Assembly: GCA_041394725.1 (NCBI GenBank)
Contig: JAWKHR010000026.1
Span: forward strand, 1 to 64,000
From: JAWKHR01 sp041394725
GTDB lineage: Bacteria; Acidobacteriota; Vicinamibacteria; Vicinamibacterales; SCN-69-37
Reading direction: 5' to 3'
Length of the DNA: 64,000 nucleotides
Both the position numbers and the translations under genes were made by a program. Position 1 is the stretch's first letter, and every line of letters starts with the position of its first letter. Shown here one piece after another: positions 26,300 to 35,658 of this stretch. Below the pieces are notes generated by a model. It ran no database searches and had not been told where the DNA came from. It saw only the letters and a program-made list of their open reading frames with translations.

Positions 26300-29299
26300 G
26301 TGAGAGTCCGCAGGCTCGGTGTGGTGCTGTCCTCCGTCGCGGCGTTCGCCGTGACGGCCTTCTCGGGTCCGGCGTCCGGCGTCGTCACGGCGCGCGCGGC
26401 GCAGGCCACGGCCGGCCCGGCGGGCATCCGCGAAGCCGCCTGGTCGCCGGATGGCCGGCGCCTGGCGGCCGCCTGGTTCGACGTCATCTGGACCATGACG
26501 CCCGAGGGGCGGAACGCGCGGCGCCTGGTGCCGAAGCCCGGCGCCTGGGTCGCGGAACGCGATCCGGCCTGGTCGCCCGACGGCCGCAGCATCGCGTTTG
26601 CCGCCGACGCGAACGGGGAGTTCGATCTCTGGGTGGCGCCGGCCGGCGGCGGCGAGGCGCGTCACGTCACCTCGATGGTCGGCGACGAGCGATGGCCGTC
26701 GTTCACGCAGGACGGCCGGGTCGTCTTCTCGCACCGGGCGCCGCACGGCGCGTGGCAGCTCTACGCGATCGCCGCTGACGGCGCGGGGGAGCCGGTGCGG
26801 CTCTCGCCGGAGGCCGTGTCCGAGTGGCAGGGGCGCGTGTCGCCCGACGGGCGGCGGGTCGCGTTCATCTCGAGTCGCGAGCCCGAGGGACGCGACGACG
26901 CCGACGTGTGGGTGCGGGACCTGCAGGCCAGCGGCGCGCCCGCGCCGGCGGCCGCGACGCGCCTGACCCGCGGCGAGGGCGCCGAGAGTCATCCCGCGTG
27001 GGCGCCCGACGGCACGCGCGTGGCCTACTTCGCCGATCGGCCGGGCGACGCGACGGGCGTGTGGGTGTCCGCGCTGCCCGACGCCGCCGACGCCGCGCCG
27101 GCCGGCCGCGGTGGCGGGCGCGGCGGCGGCCGCGGCGGGTTCGGGCGGGGCGGCCGCGGGGGCGGTACCGACGCGCCGGAACCGGGGGCCCTCGTGCTCG
27201 CCTCGCGTCACGCGGGCGTGCCCGCGTGGTCGCCCGACGGCGAGACGCTCGTCATCGCCACGTTCCCGACCGGCGACGCCGGCTACAACGGCAACCCGAA
27301 CCGCGACGACTCGGATCCGCCGATGGCGCTCGCCGACGCCGAGGCGTTCCGCTTCTGGCGCGTCGAGGCGCCCCGTCGGGTGGATGCCGGGGCCGGCGAG
27401 GTGGACCTGCCGGATCCGCCGGCCAGCCGATGGCAGACCGCGTTCGATCAGGTCTGGCAGACGCTGCGGTCCCTGTACTACTCGGACGGCCCGTCGGCGG
27501 CGCCGTGGCAGGCGCTGCGCGAGAAGTACCGGCCGCAGATGGCGGGCGTGAAGGACGCGAACGGGGCCGAGGACGTGATCGACCGGATGGTCGCCGAGCA
27601 GCCGCTCATCAAGCCGGCGCTCGAGACGACGACCGGCGTCGTCGCGTCGGGGCATCCCCTGGCGTCGGCGGCCGGCGCGCAGGTGCTCGCGCACGGCGGC
27701 AACGTCGTCGACGCGGGGATCGCGGTGGCGCTGGCGCTCGGCGTCGTCGAGCCCGACGCGACGAGCCTCGGCGGCGACGGGCAGGCGATCCTCTTCCTCA
27801 AGGGCATGTCGGAGCCGGTGGTCGTCGAGTACAAGGACATGACGCCGAGCCACGCGACGCCGGACAACCGCACGCTGTTCACGCCCGGCGGCGGGCGGAC
27901 CGCGAGCGACGGCCCGACGGTGGCGAACATTCCCGGCGTGGCGGCCGGGCTCGACCTGCTCTACAAGAAGTACGGCAGTGGCAAGGTCGAGTGGGCGGAT
28001 CTCGTCGCGCCGGCGATCACGATTGCCGACGAGGGCTTCGTGCTCGACGAGGCGCTGCCGACGTCGATCGAGGTCGGGCGGGCCTCGTTCGAGAAGTACC
28101 CCGAGGCCGCGAAGATCTTCCTGCCGGGCGGCCGCGTGCCGCGCGCCGGCGAGCGGTTCTTCAACAAGGACTACGCGGAGACGCTGCGCATCCTCGCGCG
28201 CGAGGGCGGTCGGTCGTTCTACGAGGGGACGATCGCGCAGCGGATCGCCGAGGACATGGCGGAGCACGGCGGCGTGATCACCGCGACCGACCTGGCGCAG
28301 TACCGCGCGATCGAGCGCCGGCCGCTGATGGGGCATTACCGCGGCCACCTCGTCTACTCGGTGCCGCCGCCGGTCTCGACCGGGCTGCAGATGGTCGAGA
28401 CGCTGAACATCCTCGACAACTACCAGCCGAAGCCGGGCGCCACCTACACGACCGACGCGGACTACCTGCACCACGTGATCGAGGCGTGGCGCGTGCGTGA
28501 CGGCGGCGCGCGAATCGCCGATCCCGAGCGATGGCCCGTGGATCTCGGGGATCACCTCGACCCGGCGCACGCGCGTGAGCGTTACGCGCTGATCAAGCCG
28601 GACGCGGTGTGGAGCGGCGGCGGCTTCGGCCGCGGCGGCGCGCCGGCGCCCTCCGCGACGACGACCGCGTTCCAGACCGAGGACGAGTCGGGGCGGGTCC
28701 AGACGGGCACGACCGCCTTCGTCGTCGCGGACGCCGAGGGCAACATGATCGCGTTCACGCAGACGCTCTCGACCTGGGGCGGCAACTACTACGTCTCGAA
28801 GGGGCTGGGCTTCCTCTACAACGACCACTTCCGCGGCGGGGCCGGCCGGGGCGGGTTCGGGTCGATGCTGCCGCTGCAGCGGTCGTCGTCGACGAGCGTG
28901 CCGACGCTGGTGTTCGCGCCGGTGCCGGCCGGCGTGGCGTCGTCGGGCATCGACGGCTACGTCTCGCGGCTCGCGGTCGGGTGCGCGGGCAACGCGTGGA
29001 TTCCGGCGTCGGTCTACGACGTGATCCTCAACGTGGTGGACGGCGGCATGTCGGCGCAGCAGGCGATCGAGGCGCCGCGGATGCTGATCGGCAGCGGGGG
29101 CGGCGGGTCACGCGTGCAGATCGAGGATCGGTTCCCGCGCACGCTGCTGGCCGACCTCGAGCGGCGCGGCCACAGCTTCGTGAAGGTCGGCCGCAAGGGC
29201 GAGGTGGTCTACGGCTACGCGGCGGCCGCGGTCGTGGACGCCCTGAAGGGCACGGTCGCCGGCGGCGCCGAACCGCGACGGTCGCACGCGACGCGCTAG
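26300..29299 (+). CDS. WD40-like/tricorn propeller fused to gamma-glutamyltransferase
   Basis: 999 residues from GTG 26300. A signal peptide is followed by a TolB/PD40-type propeller with repeated AWSPDGR-type motifs (about 45-350) that includes a Gly/Arg-rich insert near 270-292. A tricorn-C1-like helical segment follows (FDQVWQTLRSLYYSDGP, about 380-430), then a full gamma-glutamyltransferase from about 440: SGHPLASAAGAQVLAHGGNVVDAGIA, the nucleophile block TGTTAFVVADAEGNMIAFTQTLSTWGGN, and GSMLPLQRSSSTSVPT. The usual TTH at the processing site reads TTA. It probably cleaves gamma-glutamyl or related bonds outside the cytoplasm. The last bases overlap the nadE stop. Confidence 0.85.
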   Translation: MRVRRLGVVLSSVAAFAVTAFSGPASGVVTARAAQATAGPAGIREAAWSPDGRRLAAAWFDVIWTMTPEGRNARRLVPKPGAWVAERDPAWSPDGRSIAFAADANGEFDLWVAPAGGGEARHVTSMVGDERWPSFTQDGRVVFSHRAPHGAWQLYAIAADGAGEPVRLSPEAVSEWQGRVSPDGRRVAFISSREPEGRDDADVWVRDLQASGAPAPAAATRLTRGEGAESHPAWAPDGTRVAYFADRPGDATGVWVSALPDAADAAPAGRGGGRGGGRGGFGRGGRGGGTDAPEPGALVLASRHAGVPAWSPDGETLVIATFPTGDAGYNGNPNRDDSDPPMALADAEAFRFWRVEAPRRVDAGAGEVDLPDPPASRWQTAFDQVWQTLRSLYYSDGPSAAPWQALREKYRPQMAGVKDANGAEDVIDRMVAEQPLIKPALETTTGVVASGHPLASAAGAQVLAHGGNVVDAGIAVALALGVVEPDATSLGGDGQAILFLKGMSEPVVVEYKDMTPSHATPDNRTLFTPGGGRTASDGPTVANIPGVAAGLDLLYKKYGSGKVEWADLVAPAITIADEGFVLDEALPTSIEVGRASFEKYPEAAKIFLPGGRVPRAGERFFNKDYAETLRILAREGGRSFYEGTIAQRIAEDMAEHGGVITATDLAQYRAIERRPLMGHYRGHLVYSVPPPVSTGLQMVETLNILDNYQPKPGATYTTDADYLHHVIEAWRVRDGGARIADPERWPVDLGDHLDPAHARERYALIKPDAVWSGGGFGRGGAPAPSATTTAFQTEDESGRVQTGTTAFVVADAEGNMIAFTQTLSTWGGNYYVSKGLGFLYNDHFRGGAGRGGFGSMLPLQRSSSTSVPTLVFAPVPAGVASSGIDGYVSRLAVGCAGNAWIPASVYDVILNVVDGGMSAQQAIEAPRMLIGSGGGGSRVQIEDRFPRTLLADLERRGHSFVKVGRKGEVVYGYAAAAVVDALKGTVAGGAEPRRSHATR

Positions 29300-30057
29300 C
29301 CGACCGGCGGCATCGCGCGCTTGTGGTCGGATGCGGCGCGCAGGCGCTCGATCCGCCGGGCGACGTCCGGGGCGACCGACGTGGGGTTCTCGAGGTACTG
29401 CTCGAGCATCGCGTAGGTGAAGCCCATCTCGGACTCGTCGGTCTGGCCCAGCCACAGCCCGGCGCTCGGCGCCTTGTCGAGGATGGCCTGCGGCACGCCG
29501 AGCGCCTGCGCCACCGCGCGCACCTCGCTCTTCACCAGGCCGCCGATCGGCAGCAGGTCCACGCCGCCGTCGCCATACTTCGTGTAGTACCCGATCGTGA
29601 TCTCGCTCCGGTTGCCGGTCCCGACCACCAGGTAGTTCAGCGCATTGGCGACCAGGTACAGCGTGGTCATGCGCAGGCGCGGCTTGACGTTCGCGCGCGG
29701 CATCTGCTGCCTGATGTCGATCACGCCCGCCGCGTGCCCCAGCCCGTCCACCGCGCGCTCGACCGTGTCGGTCAGCGTGTCGAACGTCGCCCCGAGGTCC
29801 ACGCGCGCGACCGGAATCCCGAACGCCTCGGCGACGAGCCGCGCGTCGCGCTCGTCCTGCGGGTCCGAGTGACACGGCAGCAGCACGCCGAGCACGTGCT
29901 CCGGCGCGGCGAGCTGGCACAGCCGGCTGACCACGGCCGAGTCGATGCCGCCGCTCAGCCCGAACACGAAGCCGCGCGCGCCCGACGTCGCCAGTCGTTC
30001 GGTGAGCCACGCCACCAGCCGATCCGCCCGTTCCGCTGCCGCGATCCGTTCCGCCAT
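29296..30057 (-). CDS. nadE: NH3-dependent NAD synthetase
   Basis: 253 residues. PP-loop SGGIDSAVVSRL near 35; GTGNRSEITIGYYTKYGDGGVDLLPIGGLVKSEV and PSAGLWLGQTDESEMGF are family blocks. There is no glutaminase domain, so ammonia is the donor. It converts deamido-NAD to NAD. It lies 7 bp behind the membrane-protein gene and is convergent with the GGT fusion; the two stops share CTAG. Confidence 0.95.
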   Translation of the reverse strand: MAERIAAAERADRLVAWLTERLATSGARGFVFGLSGGIDSAVVSRLCQLAAPEHVLGVLLPCHSDPQDERDARLVAEAFGIPVARVDLGATFDTLTDTVERAVDGLGHAAGVIDIRQQMPRANVKPRLRMTTLYLVANALNYLVVGTGNRSEITIGYYTKYGDGGVDLLPIGGLVKSEVRAVAQALGVPQAILDKAPSAGLWLGQTDESEMGFTYAMLEQYLENPTSVAPDVARRIERLRAASDHKRAMPPVG

Positions 30058-30064
30058 CCGGGGA

Positions 30065-31030
30065 TTATCGCTCAGCCCGCGGCGGCCGCGTCTCGTCCAC
30101 GCGATCGACCAGGCGCGCCATCGCCTCGACCGCGGGCGACTCCGGCCAGATGGGCACGGCCGGCGCCGTGTAGCCGGCGTGCGCCAGCTCGCCCTGGAAG
30201 AAGGCGATCTCGGTGGCGATGAACGCGAGCCGGGTCGCGGCGCGCAGCACGAGATACAGCGCGATCGCCACGCCGCCGAACCCGCCGGCCGCCGGACCCG
30301 CCGCGGCCCACAGCGCGAGCGGCACCAGGCCGGCGACGACGTTGAGCAGGTACAGCGCGGCCGTCCGCCCCGGCCGCCGCCGCACGAACCGCCAGGCCGC
30401 GCCGAGCGCGGCGACCGCGCTGCGGCGCCCCTCGACGACGAGGCGGATGCGCGCGTAGTCGGCGACGAGGCAGGTCAGCGCGAGGCCCAGCGTCGCCGCC
30501 CACCAGACGATCGCCAGCGGCCAGGACCCGGCGGGGCCCGGGACGAGCAGGTCGCCGCCCGGCGTCGCGCCCTGCGACACGCGCCCGACCCAGGCGAGCA
30601 GCAGCCAGTCCACGGCGCCGACGATGACGGCCAGCCGGAGGAACGCGCCCGCGTGCGCCCCGCACGCGCCGAAGAACGCCGGCGCACGCACCACACGGCC
30701 GCGCGCCAGCCGGTCGATCAGGCCGCCCGCGAGGAAGAGCCAGAGGATGACGTACGCCGCGATCGTGCCGGCCGGCGCGGTGCCGGCCGCGCGATGCAGC
30801 CGCAGGTCGAGCACGAACGACGGCGTGCCGTCGAACCCGAGGATCTGGTGGAACAGCAGCTCGCCGAGCCCGAGGGGGTCGGCGCCGAACGGCGCGAGCG
30901 TGAACGCGAGGCCCGCCGCGAGGAAGCCGCCGGCGGCGACCGGCGCCGTCAGCACCCGACGCCAGCCCTCGACGAACGAGCCGGAGACGGTCGCGTGCGC
31001 GGTGGCCCGTGGGGGCAGGGATCCGGTCAT
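30065..31030 (-). CDS. Polytopic membrane protein, unknown function
   Basis: 321 residues from ATG 31030, with six or seven hydrophobic segments, for example LTAPVAAGGFLAAGLAFTLA, IAAYVILWLFLAGGLI, LAIVWWAATLGLALTCLVADYARI and LYLLNVVAGLVPLALWAAAG. A charged loop RIRLVVEGRRSAVAALGAAWRFVRRRPGR sits between the last pairs, a layout seen in DUF4013/YesL-like regulators of membrane traffic, but no family is assigned. Cotranscribed with nadE. Confidence 0.7.
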   Translation of the reverse strand: MTGSLPPRATAHATVSGSFVEGWRRVLTAPVAAGGFLAAGLAFTLAPFGADPLGLGELLFHQILGFDGTPSFVLDLRLHRAAGTAPAGTIAAYVILWLFLAGGLIDRLARGRVVRAPAFFGACGAHAGAFLRLAVIVGAVDWLLLAWVGRVSQGATPGGDLLVPGPAGSWPLAIVWWAATLGLALTCLVADYARIRLVVEGRRSAVAALGAAWRFVRRRPGRTAALYLLNVVAGLVPLALWAAAGPAAGGFGGVAIALYLVLRAATRLAFIATEIAFFQGELAHAGYTAPAVPIWPESPAVEAMARLVDRVDETRPPRAER

Positions 31031-31081
31031 GCGAACGGCGGCAATGCTAGCATGGGGCGTTTTTCCCGCGAGGAGACGCTG

Positions 31082-32080
31082 GTGCCGTTCACCGTGCTGT
31101 CCGTCGGCCTCGGTCCCATCGGGGCCGCCGTCGTCCGCCAGATCGTCCGGCGGCGATCGCTCAAGATCGTCGGCGCCGTGGACGTCGATCCCGCCAAGGT
31201 CGATCGCGATCTCGGCGCGGTGTGCGGCCTGCGGCGGCGGCTCGGCGTCCGCGTCGGCGACGACCTCGCGCGCACGATCCGCGCGGTCCGGCCCGACATC
31301 GCGGTGCTCTGCACGAGCTCGTCGCTCCGCCGCGCGCTGCCGGAGTTCGAGACCGTCCTCAAGCTCAAGGTGCCGATCGTCTCGACCACCGAGGAACTCG
31401 CGTGCCCGGTGCCGGCCAGCGCCGTGCCCGCCCGGCGCATCGACGCGCTCGCCAAGCGCGCGCGCGTCGCGGTCGTCGGCACCGGCGTGAACCCCGGGTT
31501 CGCGATGGACGCGCTGCCGATCGCGCTCACCGCCGTCTGCGAGACCGTCGAGGCCGTGCGCGTGGACCGCGTGCAGGACGCCGCGCTGCGCCGCCTGCCG
31601 TTCCAGCAGAAGATCGGCGCCGGCCTCACCCGCGCCGAGTTCCAGGAACGGGTCCGCGCCGGCGCGGTGCGCCACGTCGGCCTGGCCGAGTCGATCACGA
31701 TGATCGGCGACGCGCTCGGCTGGAAGCTCGAGCGCATCACCGACGAGGTCCAGCCGAAGATGGCGACGCGGAAGGTGTCGAGCCCCGTCCTGACCGTCGA
31801 GGCGGGGCAGGTGGCGGGGCTCATCCAGGACGGCACGGGCTACCGGCGCGGCAAGCCCGTCATCACGCTGCACATGGAGGCCTACCTGGGCGCGCCCGAG
31901 TCGTACGACGCCGTCGAACTCGCGGGCACGCCGCCGCTCTCGATGCGGATCGACGGCGGGATCCACGGCGACATCGCCACCGCGTCGATGGTCGTCAACT
32001 CGATCCCGAAGGTGCTCAACGCGGATCCCGGCTTGCGCACGATGCGCGACCTCGCGCTGCCGTCGTACTTTCCGGGCTGA
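31082..32080 (+). CDS. NAD(P)-binding protein, dihydrodipicolinate reductase/2,4-diaminopentanoate dehydrogenase-like
   Basis: 332 residues from GTG 31082, which has AGGAGA five bases upstream; ATG 31052 is in frame but weaker. Rossmann start VLSVGLGPIGAAVVRQIV, then VGAVDVDPAKVDRDLG, CTSSSLRRALPEFE, STTEELACP and GTGVNPGFAMDALP. The last block and FQQKIGAGLTRAEFQERV are characteristic of 2,4-diaminopentanoate dehydrogenase-type enzymes of ornithine fermentation rather than true DapB. The actual amino acid substrate is unknown. Confidence 0.8.
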   Translation: MPFTVLSVGLGPIGAAVVRQIVRRRSLKIVGAVDVDPAKVDRDLGAVCGLRRRLGVRVGDDLARTIRAVRPDIAVLCTSSSLRRALPEFETVLKLKVPIVSTTEELACPVPASAVPARRIDALAKRARVAVVGTGVNPGFAMDALPIALTAVCETVEAVRVDRVQDAALRRLPFQQKIGAGLTRAEFQERVRAGAVRHVGLAESITMIGDALGWKLERITDEVQPKMATRKVSSPVLTVEAGQVAGLIQDGTGYRRGKPVITLHMEAYLGAPESYDAVELAGTPPLSMRIDGGIHGDIATASMVVNSIPKVLNADPGLRTMRDLALPSYFPG

Positions 32081-32160
32081 CGGCGGGCGCCGGGCCGTGC
32101 GCGGACGCGCCGCCGCCCGTCACGCACGCGCTGTGGGCGGACGCCCGCCGATCACCCCGA

Positions 32161-33708
32161 TCAGGCGACCGAACCGGCCTCGGCCTGCCGCGTGAAGTAC
32201 TCCACGAGGCCGGCGACCAGGCCCTGCGTCGTATACGGATCGGCGACGATCGTCGGCGTGATGCCGCGCTCGCGCGCCGCGGCGGCCGTGACCGGGCCGA
32301 TCGTCGCGACGACGGTCGTGCCGAGCAGGTCCGCGGCCTGTTCCTCGCCGATGATCGCGGCGAAGCGGTTGACCGCGGTCGGGCTCGCGAACGTCACCGC
32401 GTCCACCTTGCCGTCGAGCAGCAGCCGGTAGAGCTGCTGCGCCGCGGGCGCGTCGGGCGGCGCCGGCGTGGACCGATACGCCACGAGGTCCGTCACCGCC
32501 GCGCCGCGCGCCGCCAGGTCCTGCGCCAGCAGGTCGTGCAGGTGATCCGGCCGCACGATGAGGACGCGCTGGCCCTCGAGCGACCGGCTGCCGACGAGCG
32601 CCTCGCCGATCCGGTCGCTCCGGTGCTCCGGCACGACGACGTCGGGCTTGATGCCGCTCGCGAACAGCCGGTCGGCCGTCGACGGCCCGATCGCGCCGAC
32701 CGACACGCGGCCGAGCGCGCGCAGGTCGCGCGGCCCGCGCGCGAGGGCCGAGAGGAACCGCGTCGCCGCGCTGGCTCCCTCGAACACGGCCCAGTCGTAC
32801 TGGTCGATGGACGCGGCCGCCCGATCGATCGCTTCCGGGTCCTCCGCCGGCAGCAGGCGGAACGTCGGCGCCTCGATGGCCTGCGCGCCGAGCGCCTCGA
32901 GCGGTTCGATCAGGCTGGCGGCCTGTTCGGGCGATCGCGTGATGACGATGCGCCGGCCGAACAGGGGCCGCGCGTCGTACCACCGCAGGTGGCTGCGCAG
33001 CCCCGCCACGTCGCCGACGATGAGCAGGCCCGGGCCGGGCGGCGTCTCGTCCGAGGTCGCCCGGAAGAGCTCGGCCACCGTGCCGGTCCGCGTCTCCTGG
33101 TCGGGCAGCGTGCCCGAGAGCACGAGCGCCGCCGCGCGATCGCCCGAGGCGCCCGCGTCGATGAGCGCCCCGAGCACGCGCGGCACCTGGCGGCCGCCGG
33201 CGTAGCAGACCAGCGTGCCGTCGATCGCGGCCAGCGCGCGCCAGTCGACGTCCGGAATCGCGTCGGCGTCGCCCTCGTTGCCGCGCAGCAGCACGATCGT
33301 GTCACCCGCGCCGGGGTAGGTCAGCGGGATGCCGGCATACGCGGCGGCGCCGACCGCGGCCGGAATCCCGGGGACCACCTCGAACGGGATCTGCTGCTCG
33401 TGCAGGAACAGCGCCTCGCGGGCGCCGCTCGCGAAGACGAACGGGTCGCCCCACTTCAGCCGGGCGACCACGTGGCCCTCGCGCGCCTTCTCGGCGAGCA
33501 GGATCGCGATGGCTTCCTGCGCGACGGCCTTCTCGGCCGGCGCCCCGACGGCAATCCGCTCCGCCTCGGGCCGGGCCCAGCGCAGCACCGCCGCGACCGG
33601 CGCGTCGTAGACGACCACGTCGGCTTCCGAGAGCAGGCGGACGCCCCGCGCCGAGAGGAGCCCCGGATCCCCGGGGCCGGCTCCGATGACGTATACACGG
33701 CCTGTCAC
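32161..33708 (-). CDS. Uroporphyrinogen-III methyltransferase/synthase fusion (CobA-HemD)
   Basis: 515 residues from GTG 33708. The N-terminal 235 residues are a SUMT domain (VYVIGAGPGDPGLLSARG, then VVPGIPAAVGAAAYAGIPLTYPG). The rest is uroporphyrinogen-III synthase (RRIVITRSPEQAASLIEPLEALGAQAIEAPTF, VDAVTFASPTAVNRF, and AIGPVTAAAARERGI). The SUMT loop normally GGDPFVFGRGGEE reads KWGDPFVFASGAREA here. HemD closes the tetrapyrrole ring, and CobA methylates it towards siroheme or cobalamin. Only 3 bp separate it from the upstream VWFA gene. Confidence 0.92.
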   Translation of the reverse strand: MTGRVYVIGAGPGDPGLLSARGVRLLSEADVVVYDAPVAAVLRWARPEAERIAVGAPAEKAVAQEAIAILLAEKAREGHVVARLKWGDPFVFASGAREALFLHEQQIPFEVVPGIPAAVGAAAYAGIPLTYPGAGDTIVLLRGNEGDADAIPDVDWRALAAIDGTLVCYAGGRQVPRVLGALIDAGASGDRAAALVLSGTLPDQETRTGTVAELFRATSDETPPGPGLLIVGDVAGLRSHLRWYDARPLFGRRIVITRSPEQAASLIEPLEALGAQAIEAPTFRLLPAEDPEAIDRAAASIDQYDWAVFEGASAATRFLSALARGPRDLRALGRVSVGAIGPSTADRLFASGIKPDVVVPEHRSDRIGEALVGSRSLEGQRVLIVRPDHLHDLLAQDLAARGAAVTDLVAYRSTPAPPDAPAAQQLYRLLLDGKVDAVTFASPTAVNRFAAIIGEEQAADLLGTTVVATIGPVTAAAARERGITPTIVADPYTTQGLVAGLVEYFTRQAEAGSVA

Positions 33709-33711
33709 GCG

Positions 33712-34716
33712 TCAGGGTCTCCCTTTGGCGGCGAAGTATCCCGCACGCGTGCGGGCCACCGTGCCGGGCCGCGAGACGCGGACCTGCACCGTGCGCCACG
33801 TGCCGTCGCGGCGGGTGTTCGTCGAGGTGTAGCCGATCGCGTACTGGTTGGCCAGCTCGGTCGCGATCTGCTCGTAGATGTCGGGCAGCTGCTTCGCATC
33901 GTCCACGAAGAAGACGCGGCCGCCGGTCTCCTGCGAGAGGGTGCGGAGCACGAACTCCGACTCGCGGAAGCCCGTGCGCCGCGACTCGTCGGGCGCGCGC
34001 AGGCCGATCGCGTAGACGACCGAGTCGGACCGCTTGGCGCCGTCCAGCACTTCCTCGTAGTCGAGCCGGCTCGTCGTGTCCTCGCCGTCCGAGAGAACCA
34101 CGATGGCGAAGCGCCGGATGCCGCCGCCGGGCACCTCGGCCTCGGGCCGCAGGTCGCGGTCCTTGAGGGCCGTGTAGAGGGCCATGTAGAGCGACGTCGA
34201 TCCGCCGGCCTGCGTGCTGCGGATCGCCTTCTCGAGCGCCGCGACGTCGTTCGTGTACTGCTGGCGGACCGTGACCTGGCTGTCGAAGTCCACGATCTGC
34301 GCCTCGTCATGCGGGCCCAGCCGGCGGACGAAGCCGATCGCCGCCGCCTGGGCGATCTCCAGCTTCTGGTCCATGCTCGTGCTGGTGTCGAAGAGGATCG
34401 ACAGCGCGATCGGCTGCGGGTCGGCGGCGAAGTTCTCGACCTTCTGCCGGACGTTGTCCTCGTAGACCTCGAAGTCGTCCGCCGTGAGCCCGCCCACGAG
34501 GTGGCCGGCGGCGTCGACGACGGTGACATTGAGGAAGACCGTGTCCGTGCCGCCGCGGAAGATCTGCGACGACCGCTCCTGCGCGGCCTGATCGGCGCCG
34601 GCCTGCGCCGCGCTGGCCTGCGCCGCGCCGCCACGCGCGGCCTGCCGCGCGGTGACCGGGAAGGTGGCGAGCGCCGCCAGGCCGAGGACCGCGATGGCCC
34701 GGCGGCCGGGCGTCAT
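33712..34716 (-). CDS. VWFA-related protein with intact MIDAS
   Basis: 334 residues. A signal peptide and Ala/Gln-rich spacer lead to an N-terminal strand domain (VFLNVTVVDAAGHLVGGLTADDFEVYEDN), then a von Willebrand A domain with MIDAS DTSTSM (Asp 110) and VVLSDGEDTTSR. The arrangement matches the VWFA-related family expanded in Acidobacteria. Likely a secreted or periplasmic adhesion or scaffold protein. First base overlaps the stop of the next paralogue (ATGA). Confidence 0.88.
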   Translation of the reverse strand: MTPGRRAIAVLGLAALATFPVTARQAARGGAAQASAAQAGADQAAQERSSQIFRGGTDTVFLNVTVVDAAGHLVGGLTADDFEVYEDNVRQKVENFAADPQPIALSILFDTSTSMDQKLEIAQAAAIGFVRRLGPHDEAQIVDFDSQVTVRQQYTNDVAALEKAIRSTQAGGSTSLYMALYTALKDRDLRPEAEVPGGGIRRFAIVVLSDGEDTTSRLDYEEVLDGAKRSDSVVYAIGLRAPDESRRTGFRESEFVLRTLSQETGGRVFFVDDAKQLPDIYEQIATELANQYAIGYTSTNTRRDGTWRTVQVRVSRPGTVARTRAGYFAAKGRP

Positions 34717-35618
34717 CGGCCGCCCGTCCAGGCGGGCGCGACCACCCGCGCGCCGTCGCGCTTGACCTCCACCTGCAGCTTCTCGGGCGGGATCATCCGG
34801 TCCGGCCGGCTGTAGACGACGTCGTACCGCGCGAGGATCTGGGTCGCGGTGCGCGCGAGTGCCTGGCTGATGGCCTGGCGCGAGAGCACGTTGCGCGCGT
34901 CCCCGCCGCTGCGGCGCGCGACGTCGGTCAGCACCTGCGCGCGCTCGCGCCCCTCGGGCGTCGCGAGCGGCTGGCCGCCCGGCGTGAACGCGATCGTCCA
35001 GAGCGACGCCCCGGCGGTCTTGAGCGCGTCCTCGACCCGCTGGTGCAGCGCCGTGCTGAACTCGGGGCCCGACTCGACGACGACGGCGACGAGCACCGGG
35101 CGCGCGGCCTGCTGGCGGCGCAGCTCGGCGGCCTCCTCGATCACCGCGTCGAGGAACTGCGATCCGGATCCGGGCTTCGAGAACAGACGGTTGATGCCCT
35201 GCATCAGCGCCGAGGTGTCGAGCGCGTAGGCGACGGCCCGCGTCGGCCGATCGCCGAAGGTCACGAGCGCCTGGGCCGGCGTCGGGTCGGCCATCGCCAT
35301 CGTCTTGACGAAGGCCGTCAGGCCCTGGCGGATGTCCGTGATCACCGACTGCGCCGATTCCGTGTCGTCGGCGAGCAGCGCGACGTGCGTCGGCGGCGGC
35401 GCCGGCGTCACGCGCAGGACCTCGCGCGCGACGCCGTCCTCGCGCACCACGAAGTCGCCCGCGGCCAGGCCCTCGATCGGGGCCTGGTCGCGGGTGGTCA
35501 CGCTCACGTAGACGTGCTGCTCGGCCGCCTGACGCGCGGCGTCCAGGCGGGTCGAGGGACCCAGGGCGAGCGCGGCGAGGACGATCGCCGCGCCTGGAAG
35601 CGTGAGCCGTCTGGTCAT
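34713..35618 (-). CDS. VWFA-related paralogue with degenerate MIDAS
   Basis: 301 residues. Signal peptide, then VYVSVTTRDQAPIEGLAAGDFVVREDG (the same N-terminal strand domain as its neighbours) and an A-type fold in which the metal site reads DDTES rather than DxSxS. Later blocks ALVTFGDRPTRAVAYALD and VLVAVVVESGPEF follow the fold. Metal binding is doubtful. Middle member of three tandem paralogues. Confidence 0.82.
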   Translation of the reverse strand: MTRRLTLPGAAIVLAALALGPSTRLDAARQAAEQHVYVSVTTRDQAPIEGLAAGDFVVREDGVAREVLRVTPAPPPTHVALLADDTESAQSVITDIRQGLTAFVKTMAMADPTPAQALVTFGDRPTRAVAYALDTSALMQGINRLFSKPGSGSQFLDAVIEEAAELRRQQAARPVLVAVVVESGPEFSTALHQRVEDALKTAGASLWTIAFTPGGQPLATPEGRERAQVLTDVARRSGGDARNVLSRQAISQALARTATQILARYDVVYSRPDRMIPPEKLQVEVKRDGARVVAPAWTGGR

Positions 35619-35658
35619 GATGCTCCGTCCTGACGGCCCATGGCCGTCGTCGTTCGGG

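Noticed and set aside
23738..28828. Very long (about 1,700 codon) open frame on the minus strand opposite transketolase and the GGT fusion
   Set aside because: It is antisense to two confidently identified proteins; it shows His/Arg/Gly-rich low complexity typical of GC-rich shadow frames and has no domain.
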